Assembly: GCA_034008185.1 (NCBI GenBank)
Contig: CM067086.1
Span: forward strand, 39,264,507 to 39,328,506
From: Gorsachius magnificus
Taxonomy: Eukaryota > Chordata > Aves > Pelecaniformes > Ardeidae
DNA: 64,000 bases
Reading direction: 5' to 3'
In this document: positions 49,066 through 63,500 of the stretch, in pieces
Position numbering within the stretch: the first letter of the stretch is position 1
How the letters are laid out: each line of letters begins with the position of its first letter
Program-made: the position numbers and the translations under genes
Notes under the pieces: model-generated
Databases searched by the model: none
Seen by the model: only the letters and a program-made list of their open reading frames with translations
What the model was told of the DNA's origin: nothing

Positions 49066-50088
49066 AAGAATCATAGAATAGTTTAGGTTGGAAAAGACCT
49101 TTAAGATCATCAAGTTCAACCCTTAATCTAGCACTGCCAAGTCCACCACTAAACCATGTCCCTAAGCACCCTGTCTACTCGTCTTTTAAATACCTCCAGG
49201 GTATTTAAAACTCAACCATTTCCCTGGCAGCCTGTTCCAGTACTTGACAACACTTTCGGTGAAAAAATTTTTCTTAATATCTAATCTAAACCTCCCGTGG
49301 CACAACTTGAGGCCATTTCCTCTTGTCCTATCTCTTGTTACTTGGGAGAAGAGACCAACGCCCACCTTGCTACAACATCCTTTCAGATAGTTGTAGAGGG
49401 CAATAGGGTCTCCCCTCAGCTTCCTTTTCTCCAGACTAAACAACCCCAGTTCCCTCAGCTGCTCCTCACAGGACTTGTGCTCCAGACCCCTCACCAGTTT
49501 CATTGCCCTTCTTTGGACATGCTCCAGTGCCTCAATGTCTTTCTTGAACTGAAGGGCCCAAAACTGAACACAGCATTCAAGGTGCGGCCTCACCAGTGCC
49601 CAGTACAGGGGGACCACTTCCCTGCTCCTGCTGCCCACACTATTTCTGATACAAGCCAGGATACTGTTGGCCTTCTTGGGCACCTGGGCACACTACTGGC
49701 TCATATTCAGCTGGTTGTTGACCAGTACCCCCAAGTCCTTTTGCACCAGGCAGCTTTCTCCAAGCCTGTAGCGTTGCATGGGGTTGTTGTGACCAAAGTG
49801 CAGGACCCAGCACTTTGCCTTGTTGAAACTCTCATAATTGGCCTCGGCCCATCAATCCAGCCTACACAGATCCCTCTGTAGAACCTTCCTACCCTCAAGC
49901 AGATCAATACTCCTGCTCAACTTGGTGTTGTCTGCAAACTTACTGAGGGTGCATTTTGATCCCCTCATCTAGATCACTGATAAAGATATCAAACAGAATT
50001 GACCCCAGTACTGAGTACTGGGGAACACCACTTGTGACCAGCTGCCAACTGGATTTAACTCCATTCACCACAACTATTTGAGCCTGCT
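49066..50088 (-). mobile_element. CR1 LINE fragment with end of reverse transcriptase
   Basis: About 1.02 kb of CR1 on the minus strand, the longest repeat body of its class here. Reading from 50088 downwards: the reverse transcriptase block SGVPQ-(Y)-SVLGSILF, then a DLDEGI-like segment, the catalytic-site region KFAD(N)TKLS, a frame-broken stretch, then an intact 165-codon frame at 49683-49186. That frame opens [17 protein letters not shown] and includes [26 protein letters not shown] and [12 protein letters not shown], the standard CR1 C-terminal domain. It ends with the 3' untranslated block and an octamer tail (plus strand aagaatcatagaatag at 49066). The usual FADD is FADN, several frames are broken and the 5' two thirds are missing, so it is inactive. 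The plus-strand frame 49297-49881 is antisense to the element. Confidence 0.95.
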
Positions 50089-53000
50089 TAGAAAAATATG
50101 CTTTCTTTTTTATAGAGCACTTTTGGACAAATCTGGAGACAAACCCAGTTCTGATCTCTCTAGTTCAAAAGCTGCAGCTTTAAAGGGGACAAGTTAGCCT
50201 TTGTAGAATGATTTCAGCAAACAAAATTATTTTCAAGTGTCTATGCTTCCTATATAAGCAATATGTATATATCTATAAATACATATATAAACCCCACACA
50301 CTGAGTGCTGCCAACAGTCACTATGAATGAAATGCAGTGAGAACAAGCAAAGAGAAAGCCTGGTTGCTGTCTTATGGTTAACCATTTTATTACACCCATT
50401 TTATTTTTTTTTAATTCACAGATGTACACTTTGCCTTTCATGATGAAGTCCCTTTAGTGGCACACATTAAAAGAATTTAGATATCTAATTCCAAAGTTGT
50501 ATTCCTGAAATTCCTGTTCAAATGCTATGGCATAAAGAAATTTGTGTTTCAGAGATGTTGCAATTGTAACCATAAATTTCCTTTGTACCTGCAGCTCTGT
50601 TTTATAAATCGGAGCCTATGCAATATTTAATAAGATCAATGAGCTTGTTACTTCTTATGCATCTGTTCTGAGAGATTTAAAATAGTAGAACATGCCTAAA
50701 GCTGACATACAGGATTGGGATTCACAGAAACGTCACTGGTGCTATGCTTTCACCAAATGGTTGTAGGCTCCGCTACAGAAATGGAGCACCTGAACTTACT
50801 TCCACCCTATTTTTTGATCAGCCCTTTTTTTTGAGAAACTGCCATCTTAGTAAGTGTAATTAAAAGAAAACTGACATCCGTGAGAGAATTTCCATTTGTA
50901 TCAAAAGGTTTTTGAGTGAGGCACTAGATAGAGAGCCATTTTAGATGCCATTTCAACACGTTCAACACTTTTGTTTACCCTTTATTTACTAAGAGTCTCT
51001 ACCTATAAAATAACAGCGTATTGAAGCTTTAGGGATGTACTTTAGCAGCTCTAAAAATGTTGGTAAAACCCTACAACCAACAATCTGCTGGCATTAAAAA
51101 AACACACTCCAAACAGAGCCATTGCTATTTTAATGCTGCTTTGTAGATATTTTAATAGAACATGTAGCCACAGAAAAAAACATACACAAATAATGGTACA
51201 AAAGGCCCATGTTTTCATTGCCACTAGAATGAGTGAACTGATGTTTGCAATGTTCTGCTTTGTATGTAACTTACTTGGCAGCAGAGGCAATATTTATAGT
51301 AAAGTCTATCACCGCTTATTAATGTTATACATTAGAGTATTTTGCTACTTCAAAAATGATATGTTAAAATATGCCGAAACATTTTCAAATAAATCAAGAA
51401 AAAATGATCTAACAATTTATTAATTGTATTTCATTGTTTAAAAGGTAGAGCATGATGAACCATTGAATGAAGCAATGTAAATATATTGTTTTAATCTATC
51501 TTAATTGTTGTAAGCTTTTATAAAGCCTTAATGAAGCCCCAGGGGAAAATTTTCCTACCTTGTTTATTTAAAAAAATGCTAAAAAAAGAATATAAGCCAC
51601 AATTTTCAAGTAATTTATATAAAAGCAGAGAACTAAACAATTAATTTGTGATATACAGATTTTCATATTCCTGATGATGAAATATCCGTCTTATTAGGAA
51701 ATTTCTGTTTGATGCATTTTAAAAATTCTTAGAGGTGTAATGTTGCTTGCTTTCTAAATGTATAGTAGGAAAATATTTTCTCCAAATATTATTAATTAGA
51801 TTTCAAGCATTGAACCGCCAATTTTCCTTGAAGTGAATACACTAAGCAAAGTAATTGTATAGACTAATAATTTACTCAAGACAGAGAACTTAAAACAGCT
51901 GAGTCTATTTCCTCATAGTAATCTGTGGAATTTAAATGTGGAATAGTATACACCAGCAGTGAATTTTCATAGGAAAAATGTTAGGGGTTAATTCTGTGAT
52001 GGCTTCTGTATTAAAATTGAAACAATTCTATCTCAAGGAGTTATTCCTCCTATTTTTTCATTAGAGAATTGCCAGTTTTTCTGACATTAGCTGCACACAA
52101 AGTAGCTAATGGGTATTTCTACTGGACAACTGTAAAGTTCAGATATGCAAAATATGCAAGCTTCATAAGTACTGCAGATTGCAGGGAAGCCCTGAATCAT
52201 TCAGTCCATCACTTTCACTTGGAGGTTTGATTTGTATTTTCTATGGAATCCACTTAGGCTTGACAGGGAAGAACCAACCTTATAACCCAGCAGGATTTTC
52301 TTTCTCTTTTACAAGCTTCCTAAGGCTTCATTTTGCCACAAGGCCATTCAGGTCATTTGTGAAGATAAAAGTTTAGTTGCTTATGAAAGGGATGCAGGTT
52401 CTTGCAGCTGTAGTAGAAGTGGAAAAAACAGAAGAATGGTTAGCTGGTTTGGAGGAAGTGCTTGGACAGACTGATGTATTACAGGTGCTATGCAAAGATT
52501 TTAAATTTTAAAATGTCATCATTCTGTCCTAGCCTGGAAAATAGCTACCTATAACTATTATTGGGAAGTTTCATACTATTTCTTCATGTTTTCAAGATTA
52601 AATCTGTCCATTTTTCTCTCCCGTTTGAAAAACCAGCATTGTAAATTCTACTTTTGATATCAAAGTCTGGTATCAGCATGCATACCAATAGAAAATAAAG
52701 ATACTGTCCTTAAGATACACATTCATAATTTTCAAAGACATCTGCTTTATGGAACCCTATGAAGATGTAAACCTTCTTTGAGAAATAGGACTTTACTAAA
52801 CAATTTTGCTGATGCAGTGCAATCTGGAATAGAATTCAACTTATTTTTCTGTAGTTATATATTCTCTTCAGTACGGACAATGGGGAAAAATAGTAGAAAC
52901 TTGCATTACAAAATAAGAACTGACTGAGAACACAAGCAAGGTTTCATTTTCCTTTCATTTACCCTTTTGCTACTATTTTAGTTTAACAAGTCTGTTATAA

Positions 53001-56000
53001 CTAGTTTTGCACCAGTGCACCCGATAATCAGACAAATACTATTTTAATTTAGTAAAAAATTGGTGACTTTAAAAATATCAAATGAGGCTTTATAAATCCC
53101 TCACCTCTTAATAAAAATATTTCTGAAGATCTGAAGGGAATATAAATTTTTGGATTAATAATTTAAAATAACTTTTAATCATCTGTGATTTTGTTCTCAT
53201 AGAGGTTTTTCCCAAGCTAAAACTGGCTTGGGTTTATTGGTTGACAAAATTTATTCTTTATAGAGTCTTTGCAATTTGTAATGTAACCAGAATGTGGTAC
53301 TCTAACCAGTTATGGTACTTCTTATTGCTAGATAAGAAGACACACAATTTAATTGTGTAAATTAAAGATAACCTTACATATCTTTATTCAAGTTCTTAAT
53401 CTTTACATTATTTCTCTTAGAAAAGTGATGAACTTAATGATTATCTTTTAATCTGGATTTGAGTGAAGTTAATTTTGTACAGAAATTTGAAAAGAGTTAA
53501 ATGCAAAAATTAGGAAGTTAAAAGTTATTGCTTAAGCAAAACCATTAGCTGTGCTGGATAAATAAGAAAACTGTTCAGGAAAGCATCATTTGTGTGTAAA
53601 CAAACAGCCTCCTACTAAAAGCAAAGTAAGCAAAGTAATCACCATTGTGTTCCCTGGCAGTCTGCTATCATAGGCAATTGCTTACTTCTTGACTTGAGAC
53701 CTTGCTGGACTGGTTTATTTAACAAAAAAAGAATTATTCATGGTTAGTGAAATTAATTGGTAGTTTTTCTCTAAAGATTTTAGAATTAATAGATCTCAGA
53801 CTTTCATGTATAATTTACCTCAGTTTCTCATCTTGAGTGAATTAGAGATTGAAGAAAACAGAACTGCATCTTTGTCCTTTGTAGTCATAGAAGCAGCTGA
53901 CTTGTTACCTCAAGACACTATAGATTCAGGTACCTATTCAGTTTTATCTCCATCCAGTGGTTTATCTTTTTAAAAAATATTGGCAGCTAATTTATACCTA
54001 GTTGAATAATCTTATTTAAATCATTTTCATGTAAGAAATTTGGATCTTGGGGTATAGATTTTGTGACTATGTAAATAACAAAGAACAGAACAGAAATGTG
54101 AAAGTTGTTTGTGCTCTGGTTCTACAAAGAGGGTCCACATGCTTATAAAGTTAGATTATTAGTTCTTTTTATATTATTATTATAAAAATTAGTTTATATT
54201 CAAAGTTCTTCGCCAAGTGCTGAGCTGCATCATTCTCTGAGATGCTGAATGTTCCCTTGATGTGTTTTAAACCATAATGACATTTAGGAAAGCTGAGATA
54301 TTGCAACTCTCAAAAGGATTAAAATAAATCTTTTGTTTTGGTCAAGAACCTAAGCATAGACAGCATGTGCCAGAATGGAATGTCTCTTCTTTTGTCCTTA
54401 GCTCTTTTTGCCTAGTAGAGAAAGCATGTGCATTTAGAGTTCAGCCTCTTACGAAATCCATACCAATTGCATGTCTGATAGGCTCCAGTGATTCTCCAAC
54501 ATTTACATAGGGATTGAGGATGGAAACCAATGAAAAATATTAGGTGTTATAGATTTAAATGCAGCACTTTGCTTTGCAGGTGACTAGTGAATACTCTTCA
54601 ACATTTGGCTTCAGTTGATTTATTTTGATCCATCTAGAGAACACTTAAATACTCTTGCTTTCATTCGGAAATTAGTAACAGTTGAATATCCTCAATCTTT
54701 CTAAACCAGTTTTTAATGTGAGAAATTATCATTATCAAACAAGACCAACTAATGCTTAGAAACTCAATTACCAAACAAGTACCCCTAGCTAGGCTAACAA
54801 TAATATCTCCTTAAAGGTTTCAATTCTGCTTCCCATGAAGCAGAACCTTATGAGTTCTCTATCTGTTTTTTAATGTTTTTTCCAAGCCCCATTCTGATTT
54901 CTGTTGTTATTTACACAGGTGTATTTGCATGTGTTTTCATTGCTGGGATCTCTGCACAGGAACTAAAGTAAAGCTAATTAGATGCATGAAGCCTACTGTC
55001 ATTTTCCAAAGTAGGTCAGCATAGACCAATGCTGTCCTTATCATACTAAAGGCCATGTCTTTTCCCATGTCAGCAGAAACATGATCGAGCTACCGTATTT
55101 TTGACAATGGCAATTACATAGTCTGAGTCTCTCAGGTAAACTTTAGGCCTGAGATGTAGCCCCAAACTCACCCTATCTAACATGAAGTTACGTCATGTAG
55201 GGAAGTAATAACACGAACTGTCTAATGCTAAAGGGAGAGAGAAATACCTCCAAGTCTGGTTCAGCGCACAGAAAACTGCATTGCCATAACTGCAAGACCA
55301 TCATTGCAACCTGAAGCCAGACAAATTCAGACTCAAGATAAAAGCACCCATTTCAAAAAATTAGAATAAGTAACTGCTGGAACAACTTGCTCAGGATAGT
55401 AGTGGTTATTGCAGTGCGGTGGATTATTTGGAACATTTTCTTAAACATGCTTGGATATTTTTATGTGAATTAGGCTTTTAGTTCATATACATTGATGCAG
55501 GGAAGTCAGCTAGTGTCTACATTAAAGTTCAGAGAAGAGGACCATGGCGGTCCCTCTCTGCCTTATATTTCCCTCTAAAAGGATCAGATTACTCTGTCTT
55601 TTCACTGTTTATCTGTTTATCACTCTACCAAGTTTTGTTTCACCTTAAAATTTTATTGGGGTGATACATTACTTAAGTATCACTGATGAAAAGTTTTGGG
55701 ACTTGTTCCAGTCCCCATGGAACCACACTAGAAATGCTCCATTTGACAATTATTTTCCATTGACAGCCATTTCTTGAATCTGTCAGTTGGCCAGTTCATT
55801 AATGTCTAACCAAATCTGGAATCTCTTACGTTTATACAATTACTGCTAAAAATGAAATCTGAAGTCTCGTCAAAAAATGAAATTACTTTTATCTGAAAAG
55901 ACATATTTTCTGTAGACTCATGCTGACTGGAATTATTTTATCTTAATTCTTTGACAACTGAATTTCCTATCAGCTTTTTCACAAGCTTTCTTTATATTAC

Positions 56001-59000
56001 AATGTCAGTGGTCTTTTATAGTCTCAATTGCTTCACTTCTTGCTACACTGTTTTAATATTTCTGCCCTTCCTGAATTTCCATACTGTGGAAAGTAAGCTT
56101 TACTAAGAGGCTATGTACTCAGATGATGGAAATAATTTGTATATGCTGATAAATAAATATTATCCCTTGTAGATTTTTGCTTGTATGGATTCCTAGCAGA
56201 GCAGATTAGAAATACTACATTATTCCTTATGAAAAAGTGTGTCAGCAAGTTTCTTTCCAAAACATTAGAAATATTAGTCTAAATACTTTCTGTGGTCTTA
56301 CTCTTTTAATCAGCAATATCTAGTAGTACATTTGCAGCATTACTATAGTTTATTTTGTTACCAGCATTCTTTTAATCCTCATATTGCAAGAAGCTATGCT
56401 GGGCATGGAATCTTCCATGATGTCTTCAGTTCCTGTGATAATTTTTTGCCCTTTTGACGTAGAATTTATATTAATTGTATTTATTTTCATTTGTTTTTCA
56501 TTTGCTTTCTTACTGATAGTTCATAAATCAATATAGATTTTTCAGTACACATGATAAATATTAGCCAAAGTTATTTTCATTGTGATTATGAAACCACATT
56601 TTTTGCCATCAAGAATTGCTTCTTAAAATTTGCCAATTTACTTTCATATATTTCTATCTTAACTTTTCCTTCAAGTCAGCCTCCCTCATAATTTATCTCA
56701 GCTTTGTAGAATAAGCCTGAATACATATATATATGTTATTAATTGAGACTGTTTGTGGATGGTGCCTAATATAAAGTGACATCTTTAGAGACCTTTTTCT
56801 AATCCATCTGGACATCTGTGATTATAACATTCCAGTCATGTAGACTGCCCACCAGCTCTTGGTAATCCCAATTTATCCAAATTCACTTCCTTTAGTGTCA
56901 TTCAGATTCACAAGAAAAGAATGCTTTATGAATACATTTGATGGAGAATAACTTTTAATCATCTCCCAGAAAAAAATTATAGTTGTATAGTCCTCAGTCC
57001 TCTCACATATAATTTGGTGTGAGATAGTTCATTAAGCTTCTAGAGAAGAGTCAAATCTTTAGCAAACATCTCATCTGCAGCGTGTTTTTGAAAATCATGG
57101 CAGAAATATTGTAACTGCTGTCCATGCAGCTGTGTGAGTACAAAGAAAGGTGTGATGACCACGGATTTTTTTGGGTTTTTTTTCTTTAGTGTGTCTGTTG
57201 TCCTAGATATAACAGGTCAAAGGCAACTCAAAGGTAATGCAGAGGAAGACATATTAATGAGTGCAGTTTTACTGAGATAAACTTTGTCAAGCCTGGCTCC
57301 CTTGTTATTTTAATTACCTGTATTTATTACAATCTTAGTGGGCTTTGCACTATTCTTCTGTGATAAAAATTTTGGAATAGTCAATGTTACTGACACTAAC
57401 CAGCAAAATAAAGGAGACTGTCACTTTATGTTTAAAATCCCTTTGTTTATTCAGTAGCAAGAAGCACCTCAATTAGCAGTGAAAAGTCTTAATCATTACC
57501 TTTTTTATGAGAAGTGCAGATATATAGTCGATTTACACTGAAAACAGAGACAATTTACTATGTTTAAGTTTGGTAATTTTCTCCTGTCACCATAAACTGG
57601 AATTTGCTGTAGTAAGGTGTAATTCCCCAGCTTTAGATTGTGACTTAGAGAGTTTGACTCTGATATGGCGGGGTATTTTGCACTTGCTGCTACAAAAGAC
57701 TGTAGTTAGTACTCATATGTTTCCCTCTTTTTTTGTTAATTAAGCTGACTATACGTCTAACATGGTTTAGTGTGCACATAATAGCTTTGAAATAAATGAG
57801 ACCATATTACTCTATCTGTAACAACTGTGGGTCTGGTTTCTCATTGCTTTCATTTTAAATAATCCACCAGGTAAGGATAAAGTGTGTACAAAATGCAACA
57901 AATCAGAATGGTAGCATTTTGTATACACTCTATACAGATACAATAACTCCGCAAGAAGCAATGCAGGAAATAATCAGGCCTGTTCTTTTTTTCTAGACCT
58001 TTTATCTTTAAAAGAATTGAAAACAGGCTGGCTTCCCAATTGATCACAACTCTTGGCACAGTCAAGAATAAGTTGCTTAAAACAGAAAAAAGATGAGTCT
58101 TTATAGAGAAGGCAGTGCTTAAGATATATAAGCAAATAAAGCACCCAGTGCCACCACAGTTCATGTTCTGCTTCAAAGAAAACAACACTGTGTTTATGTA
58201 GGGCTTCTTATCCTTTGGTCCAAAATTAGTGTCTTTAATGGGAAACATTAGGATACAAAGAGTTTAAGTGTCTTGTTAATTGTTATACATCCCAGCAAGA
58301 GTGGGTTTACAACTTGTGTCCATGAGAAGCATTAAAGACAGTGAAATAGATTCTCAGCAGGATGTTCTCTCTTATGGAAATTATTTGTTTAAAAGCAACC
58401 AATCAGAAAGATTCTTACATATATCCACAGGTTGTAATTTACTGCAATACAATGTAAAGAAAAAATAATGTTCTTGGAGTTGTTCTTCTGCATTTAAATG
58501 TAATCTGAATTAAAAGAACTGGAAAAATACAATCTGTTTTGGCAACATGGTGGTGAGACAATCCACATCATCCAGGTGAAACCTGTAGGAACTGGATACC
58601 ATTACCGACGAGTTTAGGATTGGTATTTGATTTCAGGCTGCTCTTAAAAAAATCGTTCCATCACTTCAATAATCAGTTACATGTGATCTCAGAGTTTAAT
58701 ATTCTGTCTTTTCATGAGCAAAAAGTAACTTTCACCATTGACCACATATTTGTTCATGGAATTCTTTCTTGAGAGGAGTAATTACTATTTCAGTATAGCA
58801 AAGAGACAGATTCAGTATAATCTAATTGGTAACCCCATTGCTGTTTCTCCAAAACTCCATTGTTAGAATATTATGTGTGGGGAAAAAAAAATAGTTTGCA
58901 GCTATATTTACTACATTATTCTATGTTTTATCATAACCAAGTATTATTGCTATATTTTAAATTAATACAGCATAATAGGTACAAAATACATGTGCTGTGT

Positions 59001-60540
59001 GAAGAGATGTACATTAAATTAGAATGTTAAATTATATCTGCATCATGATAAGAAAAGGCTTATCTTTAGTAAATATATCTCATAAGCTCACATACATGTA
59101 TTTTTTGAAAAAGATGGAGTAATCTAGAATGTAGAAATAACATATTGGACAAGATTATAAAAAGAAATAACTGCACACAACTGTAAGATGTGAAAATAAG
59201 AAAAAGGTTATTTGAATACAAATTCAAATACTAGTCTTTAAAAATTGATAAGGAAAATTAATATTTATCCTTATAACCAAAGAACTAAGTTATCTAATTT
59301 TATTTGTTCTTCTCCACATTAGATCACTTGGCTTTCTTTTGTCATTTCTCATGTAAACACTGTAAACTCAGAAAGCGCTAAGCTAGTTTTCTTTATGTAG
59401 TGTTACACATGCCATAAGACAATATTATTTTACCATGTCAAAGATGTTTGCACCATTTGGAGCACATCTATCATCAAAACTCAATTAAATAGTGCCTTTC
59501 TATCTTCAACTAAAACAAACTGTTTACTTATATTTGCTCAGTGTTTACTTCACAAGAGGTGGAAGACCCAAATACAACAGTAAAATAGGTGTCTTGGGAT
59601 ATAGCACGGGTCAAAAAATTTAACCCAAGGAAGAAGGTCTAATCTTTTGGTTGCAAGAGAAGACTGTTTTTCCTTTGCCAAGTAAAAGACAGCATTATAA
59701 TGTTATACATACCTCACGTGGTGTCCTAACAATTCCTCTATTCAAGCTGAAAGGGCTATATTCCCTTTGTTGCAAAGTATTAAATTTGTCCCTTGAGATT
59801 AGTGTGTAGGCAGTTTTAAAGGATGAAACAGGATTAGATAAGGTTTCTTACCAAGAAAGAGTTCTGAAACTGTGCTGCAAAACCTTTTGTGTTACATGTG
59901 CTGGAAAAACATCCTTTGTTTTAACACTTTGAATCACAAGTCAAATTTATTAAATTATTAGTTGACTAAATGTTTCTTTACAGGGTTTTATGAAAGGCAA
60001 ATATAGTACAAATGGGGGGAGAATGACACTTGTTTTAATTGTATTTGATTTTTTTATATGAAATTTCCGTGCCATTTGTAATTTGAAATATATTCCAAAA
60101 AGTTAATATAAAAAATTATAGTAATTCTACTTATTTTCTAAAATATTCAGCACATTTCTGTATTCCTTGCTGTGTTTTAGAGAAAAAAATATTATACCTT
60201 TATAACTGATGAACTGAGCCAAACAATTTTAGTGTAAAAAACCCAAATGTCAAGGAGAGTCCTAAAAAAGAGTCAGTAGTTCAGCTGTGCTCCACTCACT
60301 TGTATATAATTATACTGTTGTGTACTACATGAAGAATTTTATGAATTTGATTACTGCATATTCAGTGAACACAGTTTAAGCATTTCTACTTCTTTAAAAA
60401 AATCTACTTTTGAGGACTGAAACTATTCTTAATTACTACCAAGGGATTATTAGCATATGTATATTAAAAAGTAGGACAGATTAAATGGACTATGTGTTGC
60501 TTTTACCTAATGAATTGACAAGAAAAGGCAGTTCCTTTTC
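50089..60540. other. AT-rich unique DNA, no gene seen
   Basis: The longest plain stretch of the window. Short AT runs (for example 56724-56735) and A runs occur. No LINE, LTR, DNA transposon or RNA gene was recognised. The 132-codon minus frame at 57850-58248 is rich in C, I, L, F and Y with no domain, and roughly one frame this long is expected by chance. An octamer-like atttgcat at about 54923 and other isolated factor sites are at background level. Confidence 0.65.
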
Positions 60541-63500
60541 TTTATCCCACAAATTTCCACATGCCACATGGACTTTGACACCATCCTTCCTCAAATCCCT
60601 GTTCCTGATTAGCTTTTCTGCAATGAAGACTAGATAAATTTCCCTTGGTACCCAGCAATGGTCTTCCTCTACTCCTCAAAAAAAGCTTCTGAAGTGTGAT
60701 AAAGTCCCATCTAAGAGTGAAGCACACCACATTACAGGTATAATAATCCTGTTGGGTTCTGACAATAGTTATGTGACTATGGAATCCTCAGCCTTTCTGC
60801 TTCTCCCACTGTAGAATTCTTTTCCATTTATATAGTCTACTGTGTTCATCCTGAATGCAATGTTTGCATTCCGAAAGGCTATGGAAAGGGCCTCAAGACT
60901 ACTCGGTGTCACTGCAGAGTTCACTTGAAGAGTGGACTGTAAGATGCATAGCAATTCATATTTCCCCTGTATGAAAATCTCTCTCAGTCATGAACTGGAG
61001 TACATCATTCCTAAATCTGAATGCCTGGCATAACCAAATTAATTTTTATAGGTTCATGGGTATAATTGCTCAAAAAATGTTAATATGTACAGGATCTCAA
61101 AGAGTTATTTTGACGTTGTGATATGACTATTTAATCTGTTCCTCTTCCCCTTTTAAATTATAATTAAAAAAATAACTCCAGCAGATTGACATAAAAAACC
61201 CAACAATATCACCTGCAATTAGAAGTTTTTCTGCACCTACACAAGAGGAGATGGTGCATTGCAGCCAGCTCTGTCTGCTGTTAAAATATATTCTTCACAA
61301 TATGTACCAAATAAAAGTTAAACTATAAATATTAATGAAGATTGGAGAGGAAAAAAAAAGATGTTCTGTTGCTCAGTGTTCCATGCATCCAACAAAATCA
61401 GCATACATCAAAACGAGTTGGATGACTTGCCCCTTTTTTTTTGTTAGACACAGCAAGATGTGACTCCTTCCCACCCAAGGCTACTGGATCATAAAAGTGT
61501 ACATTATTAATGAAGTTAAGTAGTACTAGGTTTGTAATTTTCAAGGCACAGATAGAAATGGTATGCTGTTATAATTCATGGACCATTATAATAGATATAT
61601 TACCTTAATGTAATCCTCTGAAATTACTATCTTCATTTTCTATAGCTGGAAGAAAGCTCAGTTAAAAAAAAAAAAAAAAGTCACCTAAGAATGTTTCTAA
61701 GTATATAACTCAGGAACTTTTCTCTGCCTGTCACTGAGATGACACAACATCATTAAAAGGGAATGTCCAATGTGCTCAAAAGCACTGTATGGCCTTATGC
61801 TAAAGTGTAGATATGGAACTGATATAATGTATTTTAGCATTATAGTGTCTATGCATTTCAACTGACTACTGCAGCCAGATCTAAGTGAGAAGATTTCTGA
61901 GCCTATGTGCAGCCTCATCTAGTTTTGTGGAGGTTTTGAGGTATGGCGTAAAACATTATGGGGTTTATCACAAAGCACTTTTCAGAGAGTATTCCCTCAG
62001 AAAATTTAGCCAAAAAGTAATAAAACCTGCAATGGTGGCAGGAACTGTGAGATAAAGGGCAGCTGTACTGAAGACTTGGGCCCAAACTCACATGATCTGC
62101 ATAATTTCTAATATGATGATCAGTAAATATAATCCTCTGGTACTGGCAGTGTTTGGATTTCAGGGTGAATCGGTCCCTAGACTAATTCCTTCTCTGTCCT
62201 CTGGGACACTTAATTATAGCCACGGGAGTATTTTTTGATGCCCCATCTCAGTTCTCCAAAATGAGGCAGGAAATGGTGATTTAATAGGAAAAAATACCCC
62301 AAATACACTCTTCTTCCCGTTGCAAATGCTTATAGAACAAAACGAAGTTAGTTGATATTCACGCTATAAATGTCTGTGCTACTGTCATACAGTGCAGTAT
62401 GTGAACAAAATAATAAAAGATGATCTGTCAACAAGCTGCTCTCTTAAGTTGGTAATTATTTTGAATGACATCGTATCACATCTAAAATAAATTTAAACAG
62501 TATCAGCAAAGTACAAATACAACAATATCACACAGCTAAGATTAACAGCAATAGCTCTCATTCTAGTCAATACTTTTTGTAATATTTAGTTATTGTTTGG
62601 AAGAAAACCACTACCACCCAACAGTTTTCACATTAAATATAGACAAATAGTTTAAATTAAACATATGATATTCCATCATTTTACACAGGAAGTCATATTT
62701 ATATATTTAGGCATTTAATTTCTTGAATTACAGGACACAATGGAAGTAAAGATATTCCTATATTTTCAAGTTCTCTTTTGATTGGTAAGGGACAGTGGAG
62801 GCCCATCTGTTTTGCAGCAAAGAAAGCCCCAAACCATCTGTGTAGAACCACATGCCAGCTAAAACACAGAGATATGCACAGTTTTTTGTTATGAAAAATT
62901 TTGCAGTATTTTTTTCCTGTATTAGTGTGAATAAATTAGCAACAACTAAATTAAAGAAATCTTCTGAGAACATATTAACTTTCTAGTGCACACTGGAAAA
63001 CATATCCTTTTAGAAGTCATGAAACATTCATTGGCAGAATTTGTTCTTCTGACTTTCTCTTTTTTATTATTAAGACAGAGGAATCTTTATGAGTTTAATA
63101 TAAGCATTTTTATTAGCATGGTAATCAAAGTTAATTTACCTGAATTTTAGTATTTGTTTGCAATTTCTGAAGAAAACCCCACATAATTACAACCATGCTT
63201 ATATATTGGCCTAATAATAGCATTTAAAGACTTGGGTCCATATGTTTCCTTTCTATCTTAAAAAAAAAAAAGCCTGAAGAGGGGAAACTCACCCATAAAT
63301 GACTACAGCTTTGGCTAACCTGCAGATTTATGCCATCTACCATTTAAATGGGTTTAAAAAGAAAAACTGTATGTGGAGAATAGTCCCTGAAATGAATACA
63401 CAGTGATAATTGTGCAGATATCTGCCACTTGGCCTCACACAGGCGCTGTGTTCTACGTCAAGCAGAGGTAGCACTGTGAGCTCTGTTGACAGTCCATTAA

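Noticed and set aside
49297..49881. 194-codon plus-strand frame, the longest in the window
   Set aside because: It is the antisense reading of the CR1 ORF2 C-terminal region.
57850..58248. 132-codon minus-strand open frame
   Set aside because: Rich in C, I, L, F and Y, with no domain, splice context or codon preference. About one frame this long is expected by chance at this base composition.
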